Of a DNA stretch of 64,000 nucleotides, positions 29,664-40,895 are shown one piece after another. The notes under the pieces are model-generated. The model made no database searches, was not told the DNA's origin, and saw nothing but the letters and a program-made list of their open reading frames with translations. Location of the stretch: the NCBI GenBank assembly GCA_047967505.1, contig CM106538.1; one strand, written 5' to 3'. A program made the translations under genes and the position numbers. The stretch comes from Dipteris shenzhenensis. Lineage: Eukaryota > Polypodiophyta > Polypodiopsida > Gleicheniales. The first letter of the stretch is position 1. The number at the start of each line of letters is the position of its first letter.

Positions 29664-29889
29664 TATTGAGATAGGTGTTGTATAAGCATATGAAGTGTGA
29701 GATGCAGAGAGAGAGAACACGAGTGGAAAAGATGGACAATGGCCTAATGAGATGGACAAGTGGACAAGTGGAATGAGGAGTTGCGACATGAGAGTGAGGC
29801 ACTTTCTAATGAAATTGAATATCTCACTTTCTCTTATTTAGCCATGGTTAGGTTTACATTTGCGCCTCCATAGCATGCGGTCTTAAACA
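29664..29889 (+). repeat. 3' LTR of the non-autonomous element
   Basis: 226 bp, starting TATTGAGATAGG (TG changed to TA) after a polypurine tract and ending TTAAACA immediately before the GATAC duplication. It is the uninterrupted partner of the split 5' LTR. Confidence 0.87.
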
Positions 29890-29894
29890 GATAC

Positions 29895-30978
29895 TTCTGA
29901 ATCCTAAAGGGAACTCCCTTCACAATGGAAGTGTTCTCTCCTTTGTGGCCTCTAAAATCTCCTGAAAAAGTGAATTCTGTTATGGGTTAGGGCTTGGCAA
30001 GCAGATCTTGACGACAGCATCATCCCTGAGTCTTTCTGTACATACTGTCCAGGCTCTCCTCATGGAAATAGTTGTACATGCATTCTTCTTTATGAAAGCC
30101 TTAGGCTTGTTCTTCAGCACATTAGCCCTCTTTTGTCGAGTCTGTGTCTTTGATCTGGTCTTTTCTCGAGTCCTACTGGGTGTCTTTTATTTTGTTCTAC
30201 AGGTGTTGGCTAACTATAACCAAGTTTTAGCATGGTCCTCGCTCGACTCCACATGTCCTCAAGCCTAGGAGTCTTGAAGGCCTGCTAATGCTTTGAGAAG
30301 CCATAAAATAGTCTTCTAGGGAATCTTGATTGTGTAAAATGTTGTATGTCCTCCTGCGGAGTCACGCATGCAGGGGCCTTTGGTAATGAGGGTCTCAAGC
30401 AATGCTTTTATTTTAGTGGGGATCTTCACCTCCAGAGTGCTGACAGAAACTCAGTACGAAGACTTTGTATAAACGGATGCTCAAGTATGCGTGGGTGTGT
30501 GGACTTGTATGTGTGAGAGCATATTTTTATACTATGGTCTACACCCACTGTTGGGCGCTGATGACGTCAGCGGGGATGTTATAGTAGCTAGTCCCTGCTA
30601 TGCGTGATGGAGTTTATGGTTTTCAATCTTATGAGTGACTATCGTGAGATTGAAACTGCACTATGTTGTGTTCATAGAGGATGAGTTTGGGAATTTTCCC
30701 TGTATTCATCTAGGTATATACATGAAGTAATTTGATTGCTTTCTGAGATTGTGCAAGACTTTGCCATTGCAAACTTAAGACTTGGTGCTTTTCGCTTAGC
30801 TGATTTTATTAAAAAAAAGATAAATCTTGTTTGACTTTCCACATTTATGTTATCTTACGTTTCTGACATATATTTTGTGGTTGTGATTGGCTGAATTTAA
30901 AGGAAACTAAATCTTGTTTGACTTCACATTCATGTCATCTTAGGTTTCTAACATATCTTTTGTGGTTGTGATTTTCAG
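29895..30978 (+). other. Presumed FeSOD intron, no exon recognised
   Basis: No FeSOD exon is recognisable between the nested retrotransposon and the first visible exon. The 3' part holds an 85-bp-period duplication ending at the splice acceptor (ATTTTCAG, 30971-30978). The 86-codon ORF at 30008-30268 has no recognisable domain. Confidence 0.45.
30820..30975 (+). repeat. Tandem duplication at the 3' end of an FeSOD intron
   Basis: Two copies of about 67-70 bp (about 30822-30889 and 30907-30974), both carrying AATCTTGTTTGACTT, GTTTCTRACATAT and TTTTGTGGTTGTGATT. Copy 2 runs directly into the acceptor CAG. Divergence is several bases, so it is not recent. Confidence 0.8.
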
Positions 30979-31380
30979 CCACTTCTCACCATTGATGTGT
31001 GGGAGGTAATGGAGGTGTTCTTTAAAATATTTTTGTTTTCTCTTTATCTTCTGTGTCTTCATGTATATCAAACATTCCTACTACTCTGTTCTCTTATTGG
31101 CACACTTCTAAGGTTACTGACTAAGGGATTCGTTTTATGCAGCATGCCTATTATCTTGATTATCAGGTGGGTCTGTTTCTTTGTTTCTTTCATCATTCTG
31201 TGGTCTGAACTGCCTATATGAATGAGATCAATTACAATGTAAGGTTTGTTGCAGAATCGGCGTCCTGACTACATCAGGACCTTCATGGATGAGCTTGTAT
31301 CCTGGGAGATGGTTGCTGGAAGGCTCAAGAGGGCCAAAGCCTTTTTGAATTTCTATGAGCCTGTTATTCCAGAAACTTAG
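30979..31380 (+). CDS. FSD: Iron superoxide dismutase, last three exons
   Basis: Three phase-0 exons: 30979-31005 (P-L-L-T-I-D-V-W-E), 31143-31166 (H-A-Y-Y-L-D-Y-Q) and 31255-31380 (from [12 protein letters not shown] to TAG). Introns 31006-31142 and 31167-31254 are GT-AG. The joined pattern D-V-W-E/H-A-Y-Y is the Fe/Mn-SOD signature. Its Asp and His are metal ligands that, with two upstream His, bind iron. The D-E-L-V-S-W-E and N-R-R-P-D-Y blocks are typical of plastid-type plant FeSOD, which converts superoxide to peroxide. Upstream exons (both other ligands and any transit peptide) were not found between the nested transposon (ends 29889) and 30978, so they lie further left beyond transposons, or this is a partial copy. 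The last ~10 residues (F-Y-E-P-V-I-P-E-T) are not familiar. Confidence 0.85.
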
Positions 31381-31875
31381 AACCTGCGGAGGCTATGCAA
31401 AAAGTTATGAGAGCTTTAAGTATTGTACATGTGTTATCCATGGCGATTCTTGTGTTCATAAATTTACCAGAAATTCGAAGTTCAGGACTCAATGTCATTG
31501 AAGACAATGACAATTCAATTTTGTTGCCATTAGGTCTTTGGAAAATCGTGGCCACGCCTTTCTCTGAAGGCCTTCTCCCCATTGAGTGCTTGTGTCATGC
31601 CAGCCAAAACTGCCCTGGTGGGTCCTGATGCAAGCAAACATAAAAGATTTTTAAATTTATGCACAAGGTGTAGTTAGGTATGGAAAGCGTTGCTAATGCA
31701 ACAGCTACAGCGCGTTCAAAACGTTTTTAGAGGTATCTACTGATGACTTTCATCAATTTTATAATGAGTAAGGCTTCAGCTGTGTATTGTTTGAAATCGT
31801 TTAGGCTATAAATAATTTAAGGTTTACCTATTTCAATTTATGTATTGCAGTTATAATATATTTCAAGTAAATCCC

Positions 31876-31881
31876 AATAAA
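31876..31881 (+). promoter_or_regulatory. Candidate polyadenylation signal of FeSOD
   Basis: AATAAA about 500 bp after the FeSOD stop codon. It is the first clear match, but plant signals are loose, so support is weak. Confidence 0.3.
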
Positions 31882-34800
31882 GCTCTGCAGATTAGAACAA
31901 CAAAGGCCTGACAAACATTAATGCTCAGAGTCACAAAAAAATCAAAAAGGGGGTTTAGGAGCTATTAATAAGGCAATTGGAAAGAGTAATTTTCTTAGAG
32001 TGATAATCAACGCTCATCAATCTGCATGACTTTTTTTTTTCCTTGTCAACTCCGAGATTGTGTTAAAGTAGGTGATGACACCCTAGGCATACCACAGTAC
32101 ACACATTTGACTTTCCAAAGATTGTTCAATTCTGACACGTCTGGAGTGTCACTTTCACCATGTGCAGATGCATATTAGACTGGAGGACATCCATTTATCG
32201 AGTCTAAAGATTGAATAGTCGTTGGCTCTAGCAATTGGCAAATCATGTGTAAATCTACAGAAGAGACGAATCGCCGTAGCATATGCACGAAATATTTTCT
32301 TGAATCTCTGCGAAACACATCTTTTGTCAAGAGTTTTTGTCCTTTTTTTTTCCCCAAAGAAAAGGACCATCTATTAGACAGCCTTGAAAAAGTCAATAGA
32401 GATCAGCAATTCATGGGACACTTCACCAATTAAAGAAGCTCATTATACTGTAGAGTTTTGGTGGGAATTTGTATGCGAAGAGGGATGATAAGAAATATGT
32501 GTATCTTAGGGAATTGTGGCCGGGATTCAATGAACACATATTGAGTGTTAGAGCATGCTAGCAACCATTGAAAGAAGTGGGGCACTTGGGCTTGCTTCTA
32601 GGGGAGGCCGTGGTGAGATGTTGGACTCCTTGCTCCTAGATTGGAATTTTAAAAAGGTGAATAGTATTCAATGGGCTTGCCCAAAGTGAAAGAGAGAGAG
32701 AAATGGAAGAGGAGAGAGAGGAATATTTAAAAACAATCGGAATGAATGCGCGTCCAGAAAAACAAACCCAATTTTGAAAGAGATGCTGTAAAGTCAACAC
32801 ACTAGCCAATCACAAAAATGCAAATGAAAAAGAAATTAAAAAAATTTAAAGAGATGATCTAAGCTCAACACACCAACGAATCATGGAATTTGAACAAAAA
32901 AAAGTCTATGGAGGCAAAAAAATCTTGTTCTTTTTTTAGCATAAAGTGTACGTTTTGTTTATGCTAGTGTGTAGTTTGTTCCATTAGTTATACCACTAAA
33001 GTTACCACCTTTACTATCATTTAAGCCCATGGCACTAAGTTGGGATTTTCTTTTCCATAGTGTGCATAATGTGAATCTTTTCCAAAAGATCAAGACGTGC
33101 CTCATGTAAACAACAAGCTTAATGGTGCTGGGAACCATCTAGTATGGAGCTCCAACATGAACATATTTTTGATTGGAAAGGTTTGGGAAGATAGTTGAAG
33201 GCATGAATGCAAGGTCCTCATTAATGCCAAGAAAATTGAGGATAGGGATATAAAAGATGGATTAGACAATGTCAGATTAACCCTTATTGATTACATAATG
33301 AGTATGAAGTATTTACCTTAAGCTTGCAAGCTACTTTTTGGAAATTTCCCTTAGCCTTTTCTACAACCACAAGCTACAAAGGGATGTCAAATTGCCATTA
33401 GTATCCCTCCATGTTGTGCATCACCTACTCTTTCTAGTAGAGCACCCCAATCATCTCTTCCATCATAGGCACAAATATGGCTATTATGTAAGACTAGAAA
33501 TCCAGTTTTGTTAGAAAGATGCCGAGGAGTTTACCATATTGGCAATGAGGGTTTTATCCTTGATTCTCTCATCAAGCATCACAAGATGCTTTGTAATTGC
33601 TTGAACCATGGGAAATAAGTTTTTCTCATCCTCACTGAGTGGAGCTAACTCTTCAAGTGCAACACTGCCTGTGTTGCAAACTTGAAGGTTTCCTTCAATA
33701 AAGTAAAATTGGATGTGGTAATGCTAGGAGATCTAGTAGGTGTGTGCAAGCAAAAAGGAAAAACAACATGGATTTGTAGTTGACCTCCAATAATCTAATG
33801 ATGTATTGAGCATATTGTGCTTATGGATGAGCAACTAACCACCTATAATTAGGCTTAAGCTCTAGTTGCATGTATACCAGATGATGGTCATGCTGATTTA
33901 TAGCCATAGGCAGTGGCTCATGCATTTGGTGATGAGGTAGCTTTGATTTCATGTGGATGTGTGTAGTCAATCCTGTATAAACCACAGAAATTGATGCCGT
34001 AGATGGTGATAAGTTGCCCATAGTTAAAGAACCAAAAAGAATTATAAAAATGTGCTTCTTTTGATCGTGTCCTTTATGCCTTTTTTGGAGGCGGAGTATA
34101 TTTCTTAGGAGTAGCTTGAGAGTGAAAATTTGCACATTGCTGCATATGGGATTTGCCTACTCTCAAAAAGCAAAACCTAGTAGATACTATCTATTGCTAG
34201 TAAGTGCATGATTGATCAAAGGGATTGGTTTCAATCATTAAGTCATTCCAATTTTGATACAAGAGACCTAAGTGACTAGAATAAGCTTTGGTATAAAGCC
34301 TTCATTAGTAGCTCTATAACGAGCCTTGGTATCACAACAGATACACTGTCGTAGCAGTGGGCTATGGGAGCTAGGAAATCACAAAAAAAAATTCTCACAG
34401 TTTGGAATTTGCTATAGAGTCCAAAGCTACTATCCAGTGCACATATCATAGTTTTGTGGGACTCAAAGATGTCAAAATCAAAGGGCCTAATCTCTAAGAA
34501 CTTCAAACTTGCAATTGCATCAAACCAAAGTTCATAGGTAGAAAAAATTCCTATGACTTCTAATAAACATCTTTCTAATCCTTCTCTTGTCCTTGCAGAA
34601 TTATTCATCGGATGTCACACTCCAAATCCAAAACTCTCAACAGCTCACCTATGATTATTGCTCCCACCTCCCAAATAATACATTTAAATTATCATGGCTT
34701 TTGGCCTTTTGACTCCTTTCATTTCTCTTTTGAGCAATATTATTTTATTACACTTACCTTGTTATATAAAACTCTTCTAACCTAGATTATTGTCATAACT

Positions 34801-35042
34801 ATCCACTTCCTTTACTTGCCTAATATTACTATAACCACAACTTACCCATTTATCTTTTAAACCAATTTGCTTCCATATTGTTTACCTACCTCACTCAAGT
34901 ACTTCTCTTCCATTCCTTTTCCATTACTTTAAATTGCACTTCTCAATACTTCTTATTCTCTTCGGGTAGACAGTAGGTCTTCACACTAGGTGATGACCTA
35001 CTATCTCATCTAGTGTGTTGTATCCTACTAGGGCAAAGGTGG

Positions 35043-35044
<2 letters not shown>

Positions 35045-35080
<36 letters not shown>
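35045..35080 (+). repeat. (AC)18 microsatellite
   Basis: A perfect AC dinucleotide array. Confidence 0.95.
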
Positions 35081-35082
<2 letters not shown>

Positions 35083-35785
35083 ACTATCCCTTTTTCCTTT
35101 TGATCGTACTAATTACTTTTCTCCCCTTTATAATCCTTCGAAAACCTGTTTAGATTATCTTCCCCCCTGCTCTTTCTCTCTCTCTCTCTCCCTCTCTCAT
35201 TGTTCCCTCAGTCTTTCTCTCTACTTTAAAACTCAAGTTGCTTGGTTATTCAATAACTATATCTTCTAGCATCACTATTCCTCGCCCGCATTTCTTCCAT
35301 GAACCCCTCCCCTTCCACACTCTTCTCATTTACCCCCCTTCTATAATGGTTCAATATTCCTTTCTCTATAACCTCTAAACCCAGTTTTCTTCCCAAACAT
35401 TCTTGTATTTACATTAAGCTTAATAAAAAGTATATGGCTAAGTGTTAATTTTTACTGTGACTCCGATAACAAGGGAGGGGTGTTTATGACACCTGTCTTC
35501 CCAACTAAAGTTAAAACTGGTTCTTACTGTTTTGCTTGTTGGATGGTGGCAGGTAGGCAGACTCCCCTCTTCAATAAAAGTGATGCTTGCCAGGACATAT
35601 CCAAGCTCAACTTCTATACAGTTTCTACAAAGTCATTTCTACTAAATGACCCACTACTGGTTTTCTTTATAAACAAGGATTCATTTACTTGTACAAACTT
35701 TTTAGTTAATGCAATTAGTCCTATTCCATCGTCTAGCTTCGCCCTTTTGTCTTTTCATTGTGCAAAGGGGTGTTGTCAAGTCTTC

Positions 35786-35830
35786 CACACACGCACACAC
35801 ACACACACACACTCACACACACACACACAC
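35786..35830 (+). repeat. Interrupted (AC)n microsatellite
   Basis: An AC array with G and T interruptions (ACGCAC, ACTCAC). More AC-rich sequence follows to about 35885. Confidence 0.92.
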
Positions 35831-37778
35831 ATCTATCCAACTTGTACTACCTCACATACACACAAACACACATATGCACACACACGTTTCTTTACGCCTC
35901 GGAAGTTTTCATTGGTGTGACATAGGAAATCATTACAAACACATAATGTACCTCTTGATTTCTTTATTGACCGTCTCTAATATTCTTGTTGGAATTATAC
36001 ACATGTGCCAGTCCTACTTGTTATAATGTCCTCTGATAATTCCTAAATCTATTCCTCATGAAAATTTAAATATTTCTTTTCGTGATTGGGGATTAAACCC
36101 AAAACACATGTAAATTCTCCCCCTAGCCTGACCCCCCGACCCCCACCCTCCCCCCTCTCCCTCCCTTCTTTTTCTCTGATTATGGTTCTACAATACCGCA
36201 AGATACCCCCGTGGATTTATGAATGGAACCTTTGTGGTTCTATGGTTTCTATTACGCATTGGTTTGAACTGAAGATTTGTGTGGGTAGACTAGAGAGTGG
36301 TATGGAGGTCCTCATTGGCTTATGATGCGAGGCATGTGGTGGTCCTTAATGTGAAGGAGGTGCTGTGTACTTTAAAAGTGCTCCTACTCCGTGTAGTGGG
36401 ACACATTGTAACCTTTACTCTTCTTTGTGTCTTGCACATCCACTCCTCCACGCCCTTTTATTTTCATCGACCATGGCCTCTCCTCAGGTAGATGTGCCTC
36501 TGCTAGTGCTTCTTTTTTTCTATGCTTTTCACGTTGGATAACATTCCCCTTACACATCGTTGGCTTCTCTTTTCATACATGATCTACGTAGTAGTTCGTT
36601 GTAGCTTGTTCTTGCTATACTACTGCGATGTCGTGTGTCTTGGCCTTCCCATGAGTCCCTTGCTCTCATGCTAGCGTATCCCCTATCATTGCACTTGACT
36701 AACAGTGAATTCACGAATGGATACCCGTAGGCTGGTGCTCATCATAGTTTACTTGTGTCTTGTTGCCATTTTCCACTCGCTCTAGCTACATTATCACACA
36801 ACTTGCGTAGCCCAAGTTGAACATGATTGCATGCAAGTATACGCGGTGCTTGGAGCTCGTCTCTTGCACATTCCTCTTGGCATGACATGTGAGGATTGCG
36901 GCCTTATGTCCATTTTATGATGCATCCCTCACTGGCTGGCCCACGCTATGCCTCCTTGTTTCTCATAACTTGTAGTTGCCAGCACCCTCTTCCTCTCTAC
37001 GCGCTTGATCTCTTCTGAAGACTGGTTCTTAACCGCTCGGTCCCTAGAGGTATGCGTCCCGTACTTACTCCATGGCACTGGTTGCATGTCGCCCTCGTCT
37101 GTCGTGCATCTTTATCTCTACAGTCTTGTCGTGAGTGTTCTCCACCAGCTATACCTTTGATAGTGAGACTTTAGCCCGAGGTTGCTACATAGTCCTTACT
37201 TAGGCTTCTTTCTACCTAAAGGCAAGCACATCCTTTGCCAATAATGTGTTCCATGCTTTGATACAATCTACTAGGCAGTTATAGGTTTGGATGGGTTTCT
37301 TACTGTTGTGCATGAAAAGAAACCCCTCCCTTTCTTTTGCCTCTCCCAGAAATTGTCCTTTCTAATGATATTTTGTGCCTCCTACATGGAAGGCTAGGCA
37401 ATTCAGTTTTGGCCCCTATTAATTCATCTTATTTGGAAGGCGAGTACTTCTGCTTTAAACATTTCATGATGCCTCCATTGCCTTTTTTACAATTTAACAT
37501 CCAACCATGAAACTTGATAGGTCTCTCTTTCCTAGGTAAAGCTATAACAAGCCGGGGTGTGCATGCCCTGTCTACCCTTTTAAAACTTTGTTGTTCTAAC
37601 AACTGGTTTTCTCTGGACCCCGACCGTGGAGTATTGTACACCTGAAAGATTCAACTTTGATTTCTTGATGTACTTGCAACATTTACGTACTATTGGAATA
37701 TAATACAATGTTCACTTGTTATAATCTTTAAGAGCTTCGAGTGCCATGTTCTTGGGGTATTTTTGTCTACACGCGTGC

Positions 37779-37862
37779 ACACACACACACACACACATTT
37801 ACACTTTGGGTTGGGGGTTCAGCAGTCTTGTTCTACATACACACACATCCCACACACACACA
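37779..37862 (+). repeat. Two nearby (AC)n tracts
   Basis: AC runs at about 37779-37797 and 37838-37862, separated by a G/T-rich spacer. Confidence 0.88.
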
Positions 37863-39800
37863 TTTGTACATTATCCCCTTTGCACCTACCCCCCTTGATA
37901 TGGAACCACCCCCAAAATGTTGGACCCTTTCGTTTGAGCTTGTTTTAATAAAAATTCCCCCCTCTTTAGGAATATTTTTGCATGATTAATAAGCTTGGCA
38001 TGGCTTTCTTTCTAAAATTCCCCCCAATGTTTCATTCTCGTACTACATTAACATATATATTGAACCCGTTATCCCTTTTAATGGCTCTTAATTGTTTACA
38101 AAAATTATTTCTTTTACTATACTATCCCCCCTTCCCTCCCCTCTACACACACACTCCCCACATTTCCACTCTTACAAACTCCCCCTTTTTTTCCTCTCTT
38201 AGCCTACTTAACCCCAGCAACCCATAAACTCGTCATCGTTAAAAAAATTATTAGCCAATCTCTTAGTTAGTTGAATGTTTTTTTATTTCCCTAAGAGAGT
38301 ACATTTGTTTGCTTTAACTATTGTTACATTTGCTAGTCATTTAGAACCCCCCAAAAAATCAAGTTTTCAAAGCATTTGCTTACTTGAAACCTTTACTTAC
38401 ATCTACTACACATATCAATCTTTCTAGCCCATTCCTGCCTAGCACAATCTTAGAGGTCCTTTGCTTCTCGTCGCCACCCAATGTTTGCCATGGCCTTTCT
38501 TAGCGAAACCTCTAATTCCAAGAGAATTCTGACATCGTCCTCCTTCCTCTCCATCCCATTATCCACAACTATGAAGGCTGGTATTGTATCCTCCAAGAGT
38601 CATCCAAATTTTCACTCGCTTATGACATATTTGACTTTACATATACCTGCTAACCTACCTGCATGGCCATGCAGTCCTCCTACCATGGCTGAAATTCTTC
38701 AATGGCTACAGACACAAGGCAAGAATGAAGCTATGAGAACTAGAGTACCTTCTAAGCCATCTTCTGAGACTTAATATCCTCCTACTAGCATTATCAAACT
38801 CTATAATAAAGTGTTGGAGGCCATGGAGACCATGCAACATAACTGTTTCAACACTTTTGAAACCAAGCATGTCACCTACCCCACATATCTCTTCGACAAG
38901 GATGCAGATACAACCCTTGCTATTTTTCAATCTATGGAGTGACCCCGACCCTCCATGTCTGCACAACCCTCCTTCAAGATCCCCATGACACCTGAGTCAC
39001 CACCAAACTACACATTTTGAGTCTTCTACTCCAAGCTACTCCTTGTGGAAGCAATGCAAGCACGTATAGTCCAAGAGTGTCATACAAATTACTCTCGGAG
39101 TTGTTGCAATCTGAATCCTCATGAGAAGATAAGAGGGGGGAGAGGGGAGATGGAGGGGGAAGAAGAGGGGAAGGGAGTGGGGAGCAAGAATCAAGAAGGG
39201 GGAAGGGGTATGAGAGGCATTCACAAAGTCAAGGGAAAGGAGAACATAACAACACTCTTGAAAGAAGAGGGAGCTTGTATTCCTCAAACTTGCATACATC
39301 AACTGAAGACCTAAATTTAACTTTTTGCCTTTTATACAAATCACCTTTTGAAGGGAGGTCCAACCCTTTTCAACCTTCCACTCCTTTTACTCTCTCTCTT
39401 TTACAATTTGCTTGGCCTATCCGGCTCCTAGGCATGATGTTACTCCTTTTCTCTTGTCTTGGGCTTCTTGTTGTTCTACTTTTGTTTTTTCTTTCCCTCG
39501 TTTTATAAATGGCACTTGTGCTATCGAATTATGACCGAACGGGGTAATCATGGCATTATGTCATGTTATATCTTCTCATTATAGTAGGCCTGAGATCACG
39601 AGTATTGATCCTAAGCAAGTACAAAAAATGGCACTTCTGTTCTCCTGACTTGGCAGTTAGACCTGGGCAACTATTTCAAAACTACATGTTTGGTTTAAGA
39701 GAACCTTGCCCTTATGCTTGATACTTGATGGAAAATATGGTATAATTCATCCTTGAACCTAGAAAGCTGTCTCAAAACTACATGAAGATGCATGTTTGGT

Positions 39801-39984
39801 TTAAGAGAACCTAGAAAATGGCACCTTTGTTAACCGATGTGACTCTGTAGCTTGGAAAGGAAAGACCTCCAACACATCCTTCCCCCCATATGGAGGGAAA
39901 TCCATCATTTCTTTGAAATCATCATCCCACACTAACTCTTGTAAGAACTGGTCCAAGCTCCTTTCCAAATCAATCAAGGGATTA
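39801..39984 (-). pseudogene. Unknown ORF, distal part (split by copia-4 and inversion)
   Basis: Minus-strand open frame entering from the LTR border: P-L-I-D-L-E-R-S-L-D-Q-F-L-Q-E-L, then D-D-D-F-K-E-M-M-D-F-P-P-Y-G-G-K-D-V-L-E-V-F-P-F. It ends at 39801. Its frame matches that of the open frame ending at the other copia-4 LTR (53750-54062) if the two flanks are rejoined at the 5-bp target site. It is acidic, with no recognised family. It could be a host gene or an old retroelement gag/pol segment. Confidence 0.45.
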
Positions 39985-40144
39985 TGTTGAGAATGGTGTG
40001 TGTAAATTGCACCATAAGGGTTATGGGACAAACCCTAACCCTAAGGGGTCCATGTATATATTCCTATTTTCCTTGGAATACAGTTAGTGTAGAGTTAGTA
40101 TCTTGTGTGCACTCCTCTCTCTCCCTCTCTCATTTTCGTTAACA
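39985..40144 (+). repeat. copia-4 LTR (160 bp) with telomere-like repeats
   Basis: It runs TGTTGAGAATGG...CGTTAACA. About 95% of bases match the reverse complement of 54063-54228. It contains AAACCCTAACCCTAA (two CCCTAA units; the partner has three), a telo-box-like motif, and a TATATAT-type word. The outer flank is GATTA (39980-39984). No primer-binding site follows, so the leader, gag and protease have been deleted. Confidence 0.88.
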
Positions 40145-40500
40145 TGATGAGGACACATGGTGGTTTGAATCTAATGCATTCAACACCTTCAAAGACTTAA
40201 AAGCCTTGGTAGAAAAGCAGACCGGAAAGTACCTAAAGATTCTCCATTGTGACAATGGAGGTGAATACAAGTCCACAGAGTTCAATGCCTTTTGCAAACA
40301 GCATGACATCACACGTCAGTTCACATGCAGGTATACCCCTCAACGAAATGGGGTTGGTGAATAAATGAATAGGGTGATTGCAGAGTCATCTAGGTGCATG
40401 CTTAATGAGAAGAATGTTCCAAGACAATATTGGGTTGAGGCATGTGACACAGCTGTGCACTTGATGAACAGGAGTCCCACTGCTTCATTGCAAGATTTTT
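40145..40500 (+). pseudogene. copia-4 integrase fragment
   Basis: The plus-strand frame gives F-K-D-L-K-A-L-V-E-K-Q-T-G-K-Y, L-H-C-D-N-G-G-E-Y (catalytic Asp), R-Y-T-P-Q-R-N-G-V-G-E (catalytic Glu), then a TAA replacing the codon after Glu, M-N-R-V-I-A-E-S-S-R-C-M-L, Y-W-V-E-A and M-N-R-S-P-T-A-S-L-Q. It stops abruptly near 40497. It is joined directly to an LTR with no gag or protease. The following integrase and RT part is found in opposite orientation at 54.2-56.45 kb. Confidence 0.85.
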
Positions 40501-40895
40501 GGTCCTTGGACTAAGTCTTCTTCCCTTCTATCTTGAACAATTCTCTTGCTGAAGTTTAAAAGAGAAAGAGACAATAACATTTTGATAATAAAACAAAAAG
40601 TTGCCCTCAAACCTCCATATTTGAAACAATTTAGAAGGTGCATAACAAGGATAGGTCATATAATTAAAGTTTGAACTTGATAATTGACTTGAAAATTTGA
40701 TAAAAGTCTATCAAAACAAAACACATTTGCATTGGGATTCCAAAAAAAAATCAAATTATAGTAAAGGATTTGCACTACATGGTGATGGAAAAGGACCCTA
40801 CATCATTTTTATAAAGACTTATACCTGTTGTATTTCTTGTATTGTATTGTTATTGTGCTAGTTTTAGATTTAAAAATAGATGCTTGCTAATAAAA
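40501..40895. other. AT-rich spacer, no gene seen
   Basis: AT-rich sequence without coding or repeat signature, beginning right after the abrupt end of the copia-4 integrase. Confidence 0.5.

Larger units (their letters stand above)
21670..29894 (+). mobile_element. Non-autonomous LTR retrotransposon (host of a nested copia)
   Basis: It is flanked by perfect 5-bp duplications GATAC (21670-21674 and 29890-29894). The 5' LTR starts TGTTGAGATAGG at 21675, is interrupted at 21752 by copia-3, and resumes at 27745/27750-27919. The 3' LTR is 29664-29889. A primer site follows the 5' LTR (27922-27933), and a G-rich polypurine tract (about 29653-29663) precedes the 3' LTR. Without the nested element the internal region is only about 1.74 kb and encodes just the end of a gag-like protein. 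It could have moved only with enzymes supplied in trans. The LTRs are clearly diverged, so it is older than copia-3. Confidence 0.88.
31882..39800. other. Gene-poor intergenic DNA with microsatellites
   Basis: No recognisable gene or transposon domain. Bases 34.9-38.3 kb are strongly pyrimidine-biased on the plus strand, with runs of CCCCCTCC, CTCTCT and several (AC)n arrays; 39.12-39.22 kb is the opposite (GGGGGAAG-rich). Short ORFs such as 34276-34608 (minus) and 38481-38774 (plus) have protein-like composition but match nothing I know. They may be decayed fragments. Confidence 0.55.

Noticed and set aside
34276-34608. 110-codon minus-strand ORF as a gene
   Set aside because: Protein-like composition, but no recognised domain, no splice or promoter context and a decayed neighbourhood; mentioned only in the intergenic entry.
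35480-36026. ORFs through the (AC)n arrays encoding Thr/His runs
   Set aside because: These are low-complexity translations of microsatellites with no flanking protein-like sequence.
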